From: Cupriavidus lacunae
Lineage (GTDB): Bacteria; Pseudomonadota; Gammaproteobacteria; Burkholderiales; Burkholderiaceae
NCBI RefSeq assembly: GCF_003353055.1
Contig: NZ_QKWJ01000022.1
Span: 49,556-113,555 of the forward strand
Direction of reading: 5' to 3'
Length of the DNA stretch: 64,000 nt
Made by a program: the position numbers and the translations under genes. Below the pieces are notes generated by a model. The model made no database searches, was not told the DNA's origin, and was given only the letters and a program-made list of their open reading frames with translations. Below are positions 20,661 through 28,964 of the stretch, one piece after another; within the stretch, counting starts at the first letter, position 1; every line of letters starts with the position of its first letter.

Positions 20661-20799
20661 TGTTTGCTCCATCTCTCCCGCTTGCGGGAGAGGGGCCGGG
20701 GGAGAGGGGCCGGGGGAGAGGGCAGGAGCTTCCAGATGCGTGGCGCCTTGCCAGACCGCCCCTCTCCCCAACCCTCTCCCACTGAAGGGAGAGGGGGCC
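20661..20799. repeat. Palindromic GC-rich intergenic repeat, copy B
   Basis: This copy has the same two modules as the copy at 16694-16812, in the same order, and contains an extra tandem duplication of a GGGCCGGGGGAGAG-type unit (20694-20721). It fills much of the 333-base gap between prmB and the MFS gene; no small gene is seen in the rest. Confidence 0.8.
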
Positions 20800-20979
20800 G
20801 GCCTGTGGTCTGTGATGCGACTCCACTGCCACCACGCGCAAATTGGGCGAACACCGGCCATCCCCCGGCCATGAATACCGCGCCCGCTCTACACTCGCTG
20901 CAGATACCACCTCAGTTCGTGAAATGCCCGCCAGGGCATCCCCCCTCAACCATAGCGCCTTCGCCCCGCAGCCAGTGCG

Positions 20980-22260
20980 GTGGCAAACCCTGAAGCCGTG
21001 ACCGCCAGCAACACCCGCCACCCCGGTTCGCCCGACGCCGTGCCCGCCCACGCCCCGGCAATGCGCGCCGCGCGCGGTATCTCCCTGCTGACGTTCGCCT
21101 TTGCGCTCAGCCAGTTCTTCCGCTCCTGCCTGGCGGTGATGGCGCCCGAGCTGCAGCATGACTTCGGGCTGTCGCCGGCGGGCTTTGGCGCGCTGTCTTC
21201 GTCGTTCTTCCTGGCCTTTGCCGTAGCGCAGATCCCGGTGGGCATTGCCTTCGACCGCTATGGCGTGGGCCGGCCGACCGCGCTGCTGCTGGCGGTGGGG
21301 GCCGTGTCGTCGATCCTGTTCGTACTGGCGCCCAACGGCGCGGCGGCCACGCTGGCGCAGGTGGGGCTGGGGCTGGCGTGCGCGCCGGTCTTCATGGGCC
21401 TGCTGCATTTCGCCTCCGAGCAACTGTCCGAGCGCGACTACACCCGCGTGGTGAGCCGCTCAAATGCCATGGGCATGATCGGCGCGCTTTGCGCCACGGC
21501 GCCGCTGGGCTGGGCCATCTCGCTGATCGGCTGGCGCCCGTCGATGGCGGTGTCGGCCCTTGGCATGGTGGCGGCCTGCTATGGCGTGTGGCGCTTCGTG
21601 CGCGACCAGGGCCATGCCGAGGCGCGCAGCGCGTCATGGCCGGCGATGCTGTCGGAAAGCATGCAGTTGCTCAAGCTGGCGCCGCTGTGGACGCTGATCC
21701 CGCTATGCCTGGCGATGTCCGCCGGCACGGCCTTCCGCAATGCCTGGAGCGGCCCTTACCTGGCCGACGTGTTCGGCCTGGGCTCGGCGCCGCGCGGCGT
21801 GGCGCTGACGCTGCTGAGCCTGGCCGGCTTCCTGACCGCGTTCCTGCTGCCGGTACTGGTCCGCCGCAGCACGCTCAAGACCACCATCGCCGGCTGGTCG
21901 TGCTTTGCCATGTCGGGTTCGGTCCTGCTGACGCTGTGGCCGGACAACGGCATCGGCTACGGCGTGGCGATGATGGCGCTGCTGTCGACCATCGGCATGC
22001 TGCACCCGCTGGTGATGGCGCAGGGCCGCGGGCTGATCCCGCCGTCGCGGCGCGGGCGCGGGCTGGGGCTGCTCAATACCTTCGTGTTCCTGGGATCGGC
22101 GCTGACGTCATGGGGGTTCGGGCTGATCGCCAATGCCGGCCATGTGCGCGGCTGGCCACAGCCTTCCACCTATGCAGCGATCTTCCTGTCGGCGGGCTTG
22201 CTGATTGCCGCGGCCCTGGTGCCCTACTGCTTCAGCCCGCCGCATCCCACCAATCAATAG
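20980..22260 (+). CDS. MFS-family transporter
   Basis: The product is an inner-membrane secondary transporter of up to 426 residues with twelve hydrophobic segments, split by a cytoplasmic loop near residue 210. The segment RYGVGRPTALLL after the second helix (about 93) corresponds to the MFS loop motif (GxxxDRxGRR type, here FDRYGVGRPT). The substrate cannot be predicted. The start is uncertain: GTG 20980, GTG 20998 and ATG 21061 are all possible, and none has a strong ribosome-binding site. The N-terminal 35 residues are hydrophilic, so a later start is reasonable. It converges with hipA, leaving only six bases between the stop codons. Confidence 0.88.
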   Translation: MANPEAVTASNTRHPGSPDAVPAHAPAMRAARGISLLTFAFALSQFFRSCLAVMAPELQHDFGLSPAGFGALSSSFFLAFAVAQIPVGIAFDRYGVGRPTALLLAVGAVSSILFVLAPNGAAATLAQVGLGLACAPVFMGLLHFASEQLSERDYTRVVSRSNAMGMIGALCATAPLGWAISLIGWRPSMAVSALGMVAACYGVWRFVRDQGHAEARSASWPAMLSESMQLLKLAPLWTLIPLCLAMSAGTAFRNAWSGPYLADVFGLGSAPRGVALTLLSLAGFLTAFLLPVLVRRSTLKTTIAGWSCFAMSGSVLLTLWPDNGIGYGVAMMALLSTIGMLHPLVMAQGRGLIPPSRRGRGLGLLNTFVFLGSALTSWGFGLIANAGHVRGWPQPSTYAAIFLSAGLLIAAALVPYCFSPPHPTNQ

Positions 22261-22266
22261 CCAGAC

Positions 22267-23589
22267 TCAGGCCCCTGACAGCGCCCGCACCATGTCGGCA
22301 ATGATGGTGAAGCGGATCACGCGCAGGCAGGCCAGTTCGCCGGCAAACCCACCGGTCAGCGCTGGTCGCTCCCTCGACATTTCCGCGTTCTGTTGCTCGA
22401 CCAGCGCATAGAGCGCCTGCGCCGCAGGCCCGATGCCGCGCAGCATGGCATCCAGCCGCCGCTCGGCGGTCACGCCGGTCAGGCCCAGCGCGCGCCCCGC
22501 TTCCAGCACCAGCGCGCGCGCAAAGTCGCCGTAGAACTCCACGCCCAGCACCGGCCAGGCAAAGCGGTGCGCCTGCGGCCAGCCGGTCTTGTCGTAGGTG
22601 CGGGTGGCATAGGCCGCCTCGCTGAGCAGGTCGTAGAACGGCGCCAGCGCAATGCCGGCATCGGACACCAGGAAGCTCAGGTTCTTCAGGTGTGCGTCGG
22701 AATTGCCGACCAGGATATTGAACACCAGCCAGTCGAACAACCGCGCCCGCGCCACTGCGGGCGCGCGGCACAGCGTTGCCAGCTCCGCCAGCCGCGCGAC
22801 GCTGCCCTGGTCGTACTTGAAGATGCGCGGCAGGTTCAGCAGCTGGCAGGCATCGATCGCATGCAGCCGCTGCCACTGTCCTTGCGGCGTCAGGCTTCGG
22901 TCGAAGCGGTCGATCAGGTAGACCGGCGACGGCACATAGCGCCGGTGCACCGGCGGCACGTCAAGCTTCAGCCGCGCGGCCAGCGACATCACGAACCACT
23001 CGTTGATGACGGAATGCGGATAGATTTCCTGCATCTGGTGGGTCGGCTTCAGGATATGCGTGGAGGGCATATCCGCGCCGGGCTCAAACAGTGTGTCGTC
23101 CTGCAGTACCACCGCCAGCTTGTGCTGGGCGCCGGCCAGCGACATGCGCTTGACCGCGCCATGCGTGAGCGGCACGCTGGGCAGGCTGTGGATGCGGGCA
23201 TCGAGCGCGGCATCGCTCAAGGGGCGAAGGGCCGGCGCGGTGGCGGGCTCGCGGCCGCGCGGCAGCAAGGTCAGCGAGCCCGCAGACTCGGCCCCGTAAT
23301 GCGCGAGCAAGGCAAAGGCATCGGCCTCGTTGCGGATGCTGGCATCGCGGGCCAGCAGCGCGCGCTGGCCGTCCTCGGGCAGGAGGTTGTCGAAGTACCA
23401 CTGCACCGGCCGTAGCGTGCTGCCATCGGCGAGCGCACCCGGCTGCAGCGGCAACGCCGGGCTCAGGGCAAAGGCGCGCGGGTTGCCGACCCACGCCGCG
23501 TCATAGCGGAACGACCAGATATCGCCGGCCTCGTGCAACTCGCCCACCGGCGTGCCGTTGATGCTGGCCACCAACACCCGCTCAGCCAT
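22267..23589 (-). CDS. hipA: HipA-type serine/threonine kinase toxin
   Basis: HipA kinases phosphorylate aminoacyl-tRNA synthetases (GltX in E. coli) and can induce dormancy and persistence; HipB neutralises them. The 440-residue product starts at the ATG at 23589 (MAERVLVASINGTPVGELHE), overlapping hipB by eight bases. It has the HipA N-terminal subdomain with SLAGAQHKLAV (about 150), the ATP-contact THILKP (about 180) and the catalytic loop GNSDAHLKNLSFL with the metal-binding DLLS (about 310-330). All key kinase residues are present and no frameshift is visible, so it looks functional. A longer frame upstream (to 23856) is a shadow of hipB. Confidence 0.95.
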   Translation of the reverse strand: MAERVLVASINGTPVGELHEAGDIWSFRYDAAWVGNPRAFALSPALPLQPGALADGSTLRPVQWYFDNLLPEDGQRALLARDASIRNEADAFALLAHYGAESAGSLTLLPRGREPATAPALRPLSDAALDARIHSLPSVPLTHGAVKRMSLAGAQHKLAVVLQDDTLFEPGADMPSTHILKPTHQMQEIYPHSVINEWFVMSLAARLKLDVPPVHRRYVPSPVYLIDRFDRSLTPQGQWQRLHAIDACQLLNLPRIFKYDQGSVARLAELATLCRAPAVARARLFDWLVFNILVGNSDAHLKNLSFLVSDAGIALAPFYDLLSEAAYATRTYDKTGWPQAHRFAWPVLGVEFYGDFARALVLEAGRALGLTGVTAERRLDAMLRGIGPAAQALYALVEQQNAEMSRERPALTGGFAGELACLRVIRFTIIADMVRALSGA

Positions 23590-23902
23590 GCTGGCCGCCT
23601 CCCGCAGCGGCGGCGCGCCGGTTGCGGCTGCGCGCCTGGCGCTGGCTGAGCTTGCTGCGTTCGGCCTCCACCAGCGGGGCTGCGGCCTCCGGCAGGTCGA
23701 CCACCACGCGCAGGCCAAGCCCCTCCAGCACCTGGAACAGCTTGCCCCACTGGATGCCTTCGGCCCCGTTCTCGACCCGCACCATGAAGTTCTCGCTGAC
23801 GCCGATGGCACCCGCGGCATCGTCCTGCCGCAGGCCCTGCGCCTTGCGGGCGGCACGCACGAAGGCGCCGATATCGCCCGGTTCGGTGAGGGTCATCTGC
23901 AT
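23582..23902 (-). CDS. hipB: HipB-type antitoxin, XRE-family repressor
   Basis: HipB neutralises HipA and represses its own operon. The product is 106 residues from the ATG at 23902, which follows AAGGAG at a 6-base spacing; MTLTEPG at 23896 is a close alternative. It contains an XRE helix-turn-helix (FVRAARKAQGLRQDDAAGAIGVSENFMVRVENG, about 15-50) followed by a dimerisation segment (GLRVVVDLP) and a basic Arg/Ala-rich tail. The ribosome-binding site lies inside the first of three operator-like palindromes upstream, which predicts tight autoregulation. It overlaps hipA by eight bases. Confidence 0.93.
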   Translation of the reverse strand: MQMTLTEPGDIGAFVRAARKAQGLRQDDAAGAIGVSENFMVRVENGAEGIQWGKLFQVLEGLGLRVVVDLPEAAAPLVEAERSKLSQRQARSRNRRAAAAGGGQHG

Positions 23903-23904
23903 GA

Positions 23905-24028
23905 AAATCTCCTTGATTGCAAAGACTTTAGTGCCTAGAGGCCGGAAAATCAAGAAATCTCCCTGTTCGCAAAGATTTTTGCCGTACACCGGAGTCAACC
24001 CCAAAAATCTCCCTGATTGCAGAGATTT
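23905..24028 (-). promoter_or_regulatory. Three 50-bp-spaced HipB operator candidates
   Basis: Three 24-bp palindrome-like sites start at 23905, 23955 and 24005, exactly 50 bp apart. Each begins AAATCTC and ends near GAGATTT or AAGATTT around a 10-base centre (such as CCTGATTGCA). The farthest site (24005-24028) has perfect 7-bp arms, the middle one 6 of 7, and the one over the hipB ribosome-binding site (23905-23928) 5 of 7. Confidence 0.8.
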
Positions 24029-24251
24029 TTACCGCAGCGGTTGCCTCGATGGCGGGCCAACGGCCAACATGCACCAAAGTCACCGCCTGCGGTGCCCTAC
24101 CGCTTCGCCTGCAAAAAGCCAGACTTATCGATTTAAGAATTCCACTGGCGCGCGCACACCTTTACCGTTTGTGACACCAACGTCCCAGCCACGACCTGGC
24201 GACATGGGACAACGGCCGCGCCCGCGGCCGGCACAATGAGGAGACAACCTG

Positions 24252-25250
24252 ATGGCATCCATATCGCGCCCCGCCTGGGGCCGCCGCGCATGGCTGGCCG
24301 GCATGCTGACCACGGCCGCCGCAATCGCCCTGCCGTCCGGCGCCAGTGCCCAGACCTGGCCTGCGCGCCCGATCCAGCTGTTGATCCCCTATCCGCCGGG
24401 CGGCAGCGCCGACCTGCTGGCGCGCCCGGTCGCGGCCAAGCTGCAGGAGCGCCTGGGCCAGCCGGTGGTGCTCGACTACCGGCCCGGCGCCGGCGGCACC
24501 ATCGCCAGCCAGGCGCTTGCGCGGGCCAAGCCCGACGGCTACACGCTGATCATGGTACTGGCCGCGCACGCCATCAATGCCAGCCTGTACCCCAAGCTGC
24601 CCTATGACACGCGCAAGGACTTCGCGCCGGTATCGCTGGTGGCCAACCTGCCGATGATCCTGGCCGGCAGCCCGTCGCTGCAGGCCACCAATGTGAAGGA
24701 GCTGATTGCCGAGGCCAAGGCCGCGCCCGGCAAGCTCACCTTTGGCTCGGCCGGCAACGGCAATACCGGCCACCTGGCGGGAGAGCTGTTCGATTCGGTG
24801 GCGGGCATCAAGATGACCCACGTACCCTACAAGGGCAGCGCACAGGTGGTGACCGCGATGCTGTCGGGCGAGGTCCAGCTGACCTTCGACAGCATCTCCA
24901 CCACGCTGCCGCATGTAAAGAGCGGCAAGCTGCGCGCGCTGGCCGTGACCGGCAGCCAGCGCGCCGCCGTAGCGCCCGAGGTACCAACGCTGGCCGAGGC
25001 CGGCGTGCCGGGCATCAGCATCACGGGCTGGTATGCGGTACTGGCACCGGCCGGCACGCCGCAGCCCGTGATCGACCGGCTCAGTACCGAGATTGCCACG
25101 GTGCTGCGCCAACCCGACCTGAAAGCCAACCTGGCCACCAACGGCTATGAGCCGGTAGGCTCGACGCCCGCGGCGCTGCGCACCCATATCGACGCCGAGA
25201 TCAACCGCTGGAGCAAGGTGGTGAAGGACTCCGGCGCACAGATCCAGTAA
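24252..25250 (+). CDS. Bug-family periplasmic solute-binding protein (TctC-like)
   Basis: The product is a 332-residue periplasmic receptor of the tripartite tricarboxylate family, which is greatly expanded in Cupriavidus and Bordetella. A twin-arginine-like N-terminus (RPAWGRRAWLAGMLTTAAAIALPSGASAQTW) forms the signal peptide, cleaved near ASA-Q. Typical motifs are PIQLLIPYPPGGSADLLAR, VVLDYRPGAGGTIASQ and VPYKGSAQVVTAMLSGEVQ. No membrane subunits are adjacent, as is common for orphan Bug proteins, so the ligand (probably a carboxylate) is unknown. A good ribosome-binding site (GAGGAG) sets the ATG. It is probably co-transcribed with the acyl-CoA ligase 65 bases downstream. Confidence 0.92.
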   Translation: MASISRPAWGRRAWLAGMLTTAAAIALPSGASAQTWPARPIQLLIPYPPGGSADLLARPVAAKLQERLGQPVVLDYRPGAGGTIASQALARAKPDGYTLIMVLAAHAINASLYPKLPYDTRKDFAPVSLVANLPMILAGSPSLQATNVKELIAEAKAAPGKLTFGSAGNGNTGHLAGELFDSVAGIKMTHVPYKGSAQVVTAMLSGEVQLTFDSISTTLPHVKSGKLRALAVTGSQRAAVAPEVPTLAEAGVPGISITGWYAVLAPAGTPQPVIDRLSTEIATVLRQPDLKANLATNGYEPVGSTPAALRTHIDAEINRWSKVVKDSGAQIQ

Positions 25251-25315
25251 GTCAGCTTCGATCCATCATTGCTCATCGGGTGCGCCGCGCCGGCACCCGC
25301 ATTTCCTTGCCGACC

Positions 25316-26866
25316 ATGACCCAACCGACACCGCTCCAACGCCCCTTCACCACCATGTCCGTGCTCGTGCGCGAGCATGCCACGCAGCGCCCCACGCAGC
25401 GCGCCCTGATGCATGGCGAGCGCGTGCTCGACTATGCCGGCCTCGATGCCGCCATGGACCGCATCGCCGCGGCGCTGGCCCGTGACGGCGTGCGCCCCGG
25501 CGAAGCCATCGCCATCTGCGCGTCGTCCTCGATCGAATATGCCGCGGTCTACCTGGGCGCGGTGCGCGCCGGCGTGGTGGTGGCGCCGCTGGCGCCGTCG
25601 TCCACGCCGGACAGCCTGGCCGGCATGATTGCCGACGCAGGCGCGCGCATCCTGTTCGCGGACGCCACCGTGGCCGACGTGCTGCAGCCCGTGCGCGACA
25701 AGCTCACCGCCACGCCCATCGTCACGCTGGACGGCAACGGCGCAGGCCAGCCGTACCAGGCCTGGCTGGCGCCCGCCGGCACGCCGGCGGCCGAGCCCAG
25801 GATCCGCCCGGAGATGCCGCTCAACATCATCTATTCGTCCGGCACCACCGGCACCCCCAAGGGCATCGTGCAATCGCACGGCATGCGCTGGGCCCATGTT
25901 TCGCGTGGCGCCGCCACCGGCTACGGCACGCATGCGATCACGCTGCTGTCGACGCCGCTGTATTCCAACACCACCCTGGCCAGCTTCTTCCCGACCATCG
26001 GACTGGGCGGCACCGCCATCCTGATGGCCAAGTTCGATGCCGGCCAGTACCTGGCGCTGGCGCAGCAGCATCGCGTCACGCACACCATGCTGGTGCCGGT
26101 GCAGTACCAGCGGCTGCTCGCGCATCCCGAGTTCGACCGCCATGACCTCTCGTCCTTCCGGCAGAAGTTCTGCACCAGCGCACCGTGCAGCCCGGCCCTG
26201 AAGGCCGAAGTGCTGCGGCGCTGGCCGGGCGCGCTGACCGAGCTGTACGGCATGACCGAAGGCGGTGGCGGCTGCCTGCTGTTCGCCGACCAGTTCCCGG
26301 ACAAGCTGCATACCGTCGGGCGCCCCGCCACCGGTGCCGACGTGCGCATCATCGACGACGAGGGCCGCGAGCTGCCGCCCGGCAGCACCGGCGAAGTGGT
26401 GGGCCGCTCGGCGGCGATGATGAACGGCTACCACAACCAGCCCGACAAGACGGCCGAGACCGAATGGCACGACGCGCAGGGCCAGCGCTTTATCCGCACG
26501 GGCGATATCGGCCGCTTTGACGAAGACGGTTTCCTGGTGCTGATGGACCGCAAGAAGGACATGATCATCTCAGGCGGCTTCAACCTCTACCCGAGCGATC
26601 TCGAGGCGGTGGTGCGCGACCACCCGGCAGTGGCCGATGTGTCAGTGGTGGGCGTGCCGTCGGAGCGCTGGGGCGAGACCCCGGTTGCCTTCGTCGCGCT
26701 GCGTGCCGGCAGCGAAGCCAGCGCGCAGGATGTGCTGGCCTGGGCCAACGAACGCCTGGGCAAGACCCAGCGGCTGGCCGCGATCCATGAAGTGGAGAGC
26801 CTGCCGCGCAGCGCCATCGGCAAGGTGCTCAAGCGCGAACTGCGCGACCGCATCGCCGCTGCATGA
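25316..26866 (+). CDS. Acyl-CoA synthetase (AMP-forming)
   Basis: The enzyme activates a carboxylic acid with ATP and joins it to CoA. The 516-residue product has the class I adenylate-forming motifs: IIYSSGTTGTPKGIVQSH (about 170), LYGMTEGG (about 310), GDIGRFDEDGFLVLMDRKKDMIISGG (about 400-425) and the C-terminal lysine in RSAIGKVLKREL. The start MTQPTPLQRPF at 25316 fits the family better than the longer frame from 25280. The acid substrate cannot be read from the sequence; a neighbouring Bug receptor and a class III CoA transferase suggest a small or medium carboxylate taken up from outside. No terminator is seen before the tRNA-Val promoter. Confidence 0.92.
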   Translation: MTQPTPLQRPFTTMSVLVREHATQRPTQRALMHGERVLDYAGLDAAMDRIAAALARDGVRPGEAIAICASSSIEYAAVYLGAVRAGVVVAPLAPSSTPDSLAGMIADAGARILFADATVADVLQPVRDKLTATPIVTLDGNGAGQPYQAWLAPAGTPAAEPRIRPEMPLNIIYSSGTTGTPKGIVQSHGMRWAHVSRGAATGYGTHAITLLSTPLYSNTTLASFFPTIGLGGTAILMAKFDAGQYLALAQQHRVTHTMLVPVQYQRLLAHPEFDRHDLSSFRQKFCTSAPCSPALKAEVLRRWPGALTELYGMTEGGGGCLLFADQFPDKLHTVGRPATGADVRIIDDEGRELPPGSTGEVVGRSAAMMNGYHNQPDKTAETEWHDAQGQRFIRTGDIGRFDEDGFLVLMDRKKDMIISGGFNLYPSDLEAVVRDHPAVADVSVVGVPSERWGETPVAFVALRAGSEASAQDVLAWANERLGKTQRLAAIHEVESLPRSAIGKVLKRELRDRIAAA

Positions 26867-26932
26867 CGCACTGAAAGACGCGCTGCACACGGCACAAGCG
26901 CAGGCATCCAGGCAAAAAGTTCGCGGGGGTGC

Positions 26933-26961
26933 TTGCACAATCGAAAAGGCGTCTCTATAAT
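26933..26961 (+). promoter_or_regulatory. Promoter of tRNA-Val
   Basis: TTGCAC (26933-26938) and TATAAT (26956-26961) are separated by 17 bases and lie just before the tRNA gene, a good sigma-70 arrangement. Confidence 0.8.
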
Positions 26962-26974
26962 TCGCGCCTTCGCT

Positions 26975-27051
26975 AGGCTCGTAGCTCAGCTGGTTAGAGC
27001 ACCACCTTGACATGGTGGGGGTCGTTGGTTCGAGTCCAATCGAGCCTACCA
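26975..27051 (+). tRNA. tRNA-Val (anticodon GAC)
   Basis: The 77-base gene folds into a normal cloverleaf: a 7-bp acceptor stem (AGGCTCG with CGAGCCT), a D arm with GCTCAGCTGGTTAGAGC, an anticodon stem CCACC/GGTGG around TTGACAT (anticodon GAC, valine), a T arm with GGTTCGAGTCC, discriminator A and an encoded CCA end. It has its own promoter and is followed by a strong terminator, so it is a single-gene unit. Confidence 0.97.
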
Positions 27052-27065
27052 ACGCACAACGGAAC

Positions 27066-27099
27066 ACGGACGGTACGCATCGCGTACCGTCCGTTTTTC
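27066..27099 (+). terminator. Terminator of tRNA-Val
   Basis: A perfect 13-bp stem (27066-27078 and 27082-27094) with loop ATC is followed by TTTTTCTTTTT. Confidence 0.92.
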
Positions 27100-27163
27100 T
27101 TTTTGGCCGCGCCAGTGGCTTCTCCGGGGCCGGTACGCCTGCCGACAGCGTTACCGCCCGGGT

Positions 27164-27631
27164 TCAGGGCAGCAAGTGCGTATCGCCGGCAGCCTGCGGC
27201 GGCAGCTTGATTGCCAGCGCCTTGAATTCGCCGCTGGTGGCGACCGAACCCGCATGCGCGGCGCCCTTCGGGATGATGATCAGGTCGCCGGGGCGGACCT
27301 CGCGCTGTTCATTGCCCAACCAGAATGTGCCCGTGCCCGAAATGATGTACTGGATCTCGTCGGCGCTGGTGTGGTAGTGCTTCGGCACGTTGCCCGATTG
27401 CACGGCAATGGTCCCGTGCGGCGTCGCCACCAGCCCCTTCGTACGCAGCGTGCCCATATTGGGAACCTGCGGCCCGATGTCTTCACTGGTCATGGCCACC
27501 AGGTTGATCACTTGCGGTGCCAGCGCGGCCGGCGGGGTCTGGGCGTGGGCCGGCGGCAGCCCCGTGTGGGCGGCAAGGTAGCCGCAAGCAAAAGCGACCG
27601 GGACTGCAGCAAGAACGGCAAAGCGATGCAT
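27164..27631 (-). CDS. Exported cupin-domain protein
   Basis: The product is 155 residues. The N-terminus (MHRFAVLAAVPVAFACGYLAAHTGLPPAHA) is a signal peptide or membrane anchor, placing the domain in the periplasm. A cupin barrel follows: the metal-binding motif is seen as VPKHYHTSADEIQYIISGTGTFWLG (His-x-His and Glu, about 85-105) and the second motif as PGDLIIIPKGAAHAG (about 115). Cupins of this type bind a metal and may act as small oxygenases, isomerases or sensors; the activity is not predictable. It stands alone between the tRNA terminator and the CoA transferase, transcribed towards the tRNA. Confidence 0.85.
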   Translation of the reverse strand: MHRFAVLAAVPVAFACGYLAAHTGLPPAHAQTPPAALAPQVINLVAMTSEDIGPQVPNMGTLRTKGLVATPHGTIAVQSGNVPKHYHTSADEIQYIISGTGTFWLGNEQREVRPGDLIIIPKGAAHAGSVATSGEFKALAIKLPPQAAGDTHLLP

Positions 27632-27789
27632 GTTTTTCTCCCTTCGGTTGGCCTGCGGTCATTGCATCGCCACGACGCCTGAGCCGTGCGACACGGCTGG
27701 ATTGTCTCACCGCGATCCACGCTCAGAAGTGGGGAAAACCCGTGCCGGAGCCAGCCATCCGGGGCATGCCGCCCACCACTTATCTCCCT

Positions 27790-28950
27790 TTATCGTGCCA
27801 CCGCGCCCGCGATGCCGAATTCCGCCAGCACCGCATCCGTATGTTCGCCCAGCAACGGCGCCACACCGAGCGGCCGCGCGGCGCTGGCCTGCCCGGGCAG
27901 GTTCGCCCAGGGCAGCTCTCCCAGTCCGGCCTGCACCACCTGCGCGAATACACCCGCCTCCATGCACTGCGCGCTGCCGCGCAATTCGCGCGGATGGCCG
28001 ATGCGCGCAAACAGCACATCATGTTCCGTAAAGATGGCCTCCCAGTGCGCCAGCGGATGCGCGCGCAACGCCGCCGCCACGCGCCGGCCCAGTTCCGCCG
28101 CGCGTGGCAGGCGTCCGGCACTGGTGCGCAGCCCGGCATCCGCCAGCCAGTCGTCAAATCCAAGGAGCGTGGCAAGCCGGTTGAACATCGCATCGTTGAG
28201 CATGCTCAGATAGAGCTGCCCGTCGGATGCCTCGAACATGCCCGTCGGCGCATTGGCCGCGGCGAGTTCTGCATCCGGGAACATGGCGTCATCCAGCACC
28301 AGGTATGACTGCAGTGCGGCGCTCGCCTCCAGCAGCGACACCTGCACATGCCGCCCCTTGCCGCTGCGGGCGGCCTTGTACAGCGCTGCCGAAGCACGCT
28401 GCGCCGCGTAGAGGCCGGTGCTGAGATCGACCAGGAAGAAGCCGATACGCCGCGGCTGGCCAGCACTGTCGCGGTTGATATGCATCAGGCCGCTGAAGGC
28501 CTGCATGGTGGTGTCCACCGCCGGCATCGCCGCCATCGGCCCGGTGTGGCCGTAGCCGGAGATCGACACATAGACCAGCGCCGGATTGTGCGCGGCCAGT
28601 TCCTGGTAGCCCAGGCCCATCCGCTCGGCCACGCCGGGGCGGAAGTTCTGGATCACCACGTCGGCACGTTCGGCGAGCGCACGCATGGCCTTGCGCCCGC
28701 TTTCCGTGCGGGCGTCGAGCACCACGCTTTCCTTGCCGGCGTTGTAGGCAATCGAAATCGCGGTCTGGCCTTCGCGCACCCGCCCCATCTGCCTGGCCCA
28801 GTCGCCGATCGGCGGCTCTGCCTTGATCACGCGCGCGCCCTGCTGGCGCAGGATCAGGCCGCAGTAAGGGCCGGCGATGCCCTGGCTCAGGTCCAGCACG
28901 GTCAGGCCATCGAACATGGCATCGTCGGTTGCTGCTTGTGCATGGTGCAT
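27790..28950 (-). CDS. Class III (CaiB/BaiF) CoA transferase
   Basis: The enzyme moves CoA between acyl-CoA and a free carboxylic acid. The 386-residue product begins MHHAQAATDDAMFDGLTVLDLSQ; the longer frame upstream is a shadow of the oxidoreductase. Family features are LSQGIAGPYCGLILRQQGARVIKAEPP (about 20-45), VIQNFRPGVAERMGL (about 105), and the segment AMPAVDTTMQAFSG (about 155-170), whose Asp is the expected catalytic residue. It follows the quinone oxidoreductase gene by 14 bases and belongs to the minus-strand operon Bug receptor-oxidoreductase-CoA transferase, divergent from a LysR regulator. Confidence 0.93.
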   Translation of the reverse strand: MHHAQAATDDAMFDGLTVLDLSQGIAGPYCGLILRQQGARVIKAEPPIGDWARQMGRVREGQTAISIAYNAGKESVVLDARTESGRKAMRALAERADVVIQNFRPGVAERMGLGYQELAAHNPALVYVSISGYGHTGPMAAMPAVDTTMQAFSGLMHINRDSAGQPRRIGFFLVDLSTGLYAAQRASAALYKAARSGKGRHVQVSLLEASAALQSYLVLDDAMFPDAELAAANAPTGMFEASDGQLYLSMLNDAMFNRLATLLGFDDWLADAGLRTSAGRLPRAAELGRRVAAALRAHPLAHWEAIFTEHDVLFARIGHPRELRGSAQCMEAGVFAQVVQAGLGELPWANLPGQASAARPLGVAPLLGEHTDAVLAEFGIAGAVAR

Positions 28951-28964
28951 GTCGTTCTCTCCGT

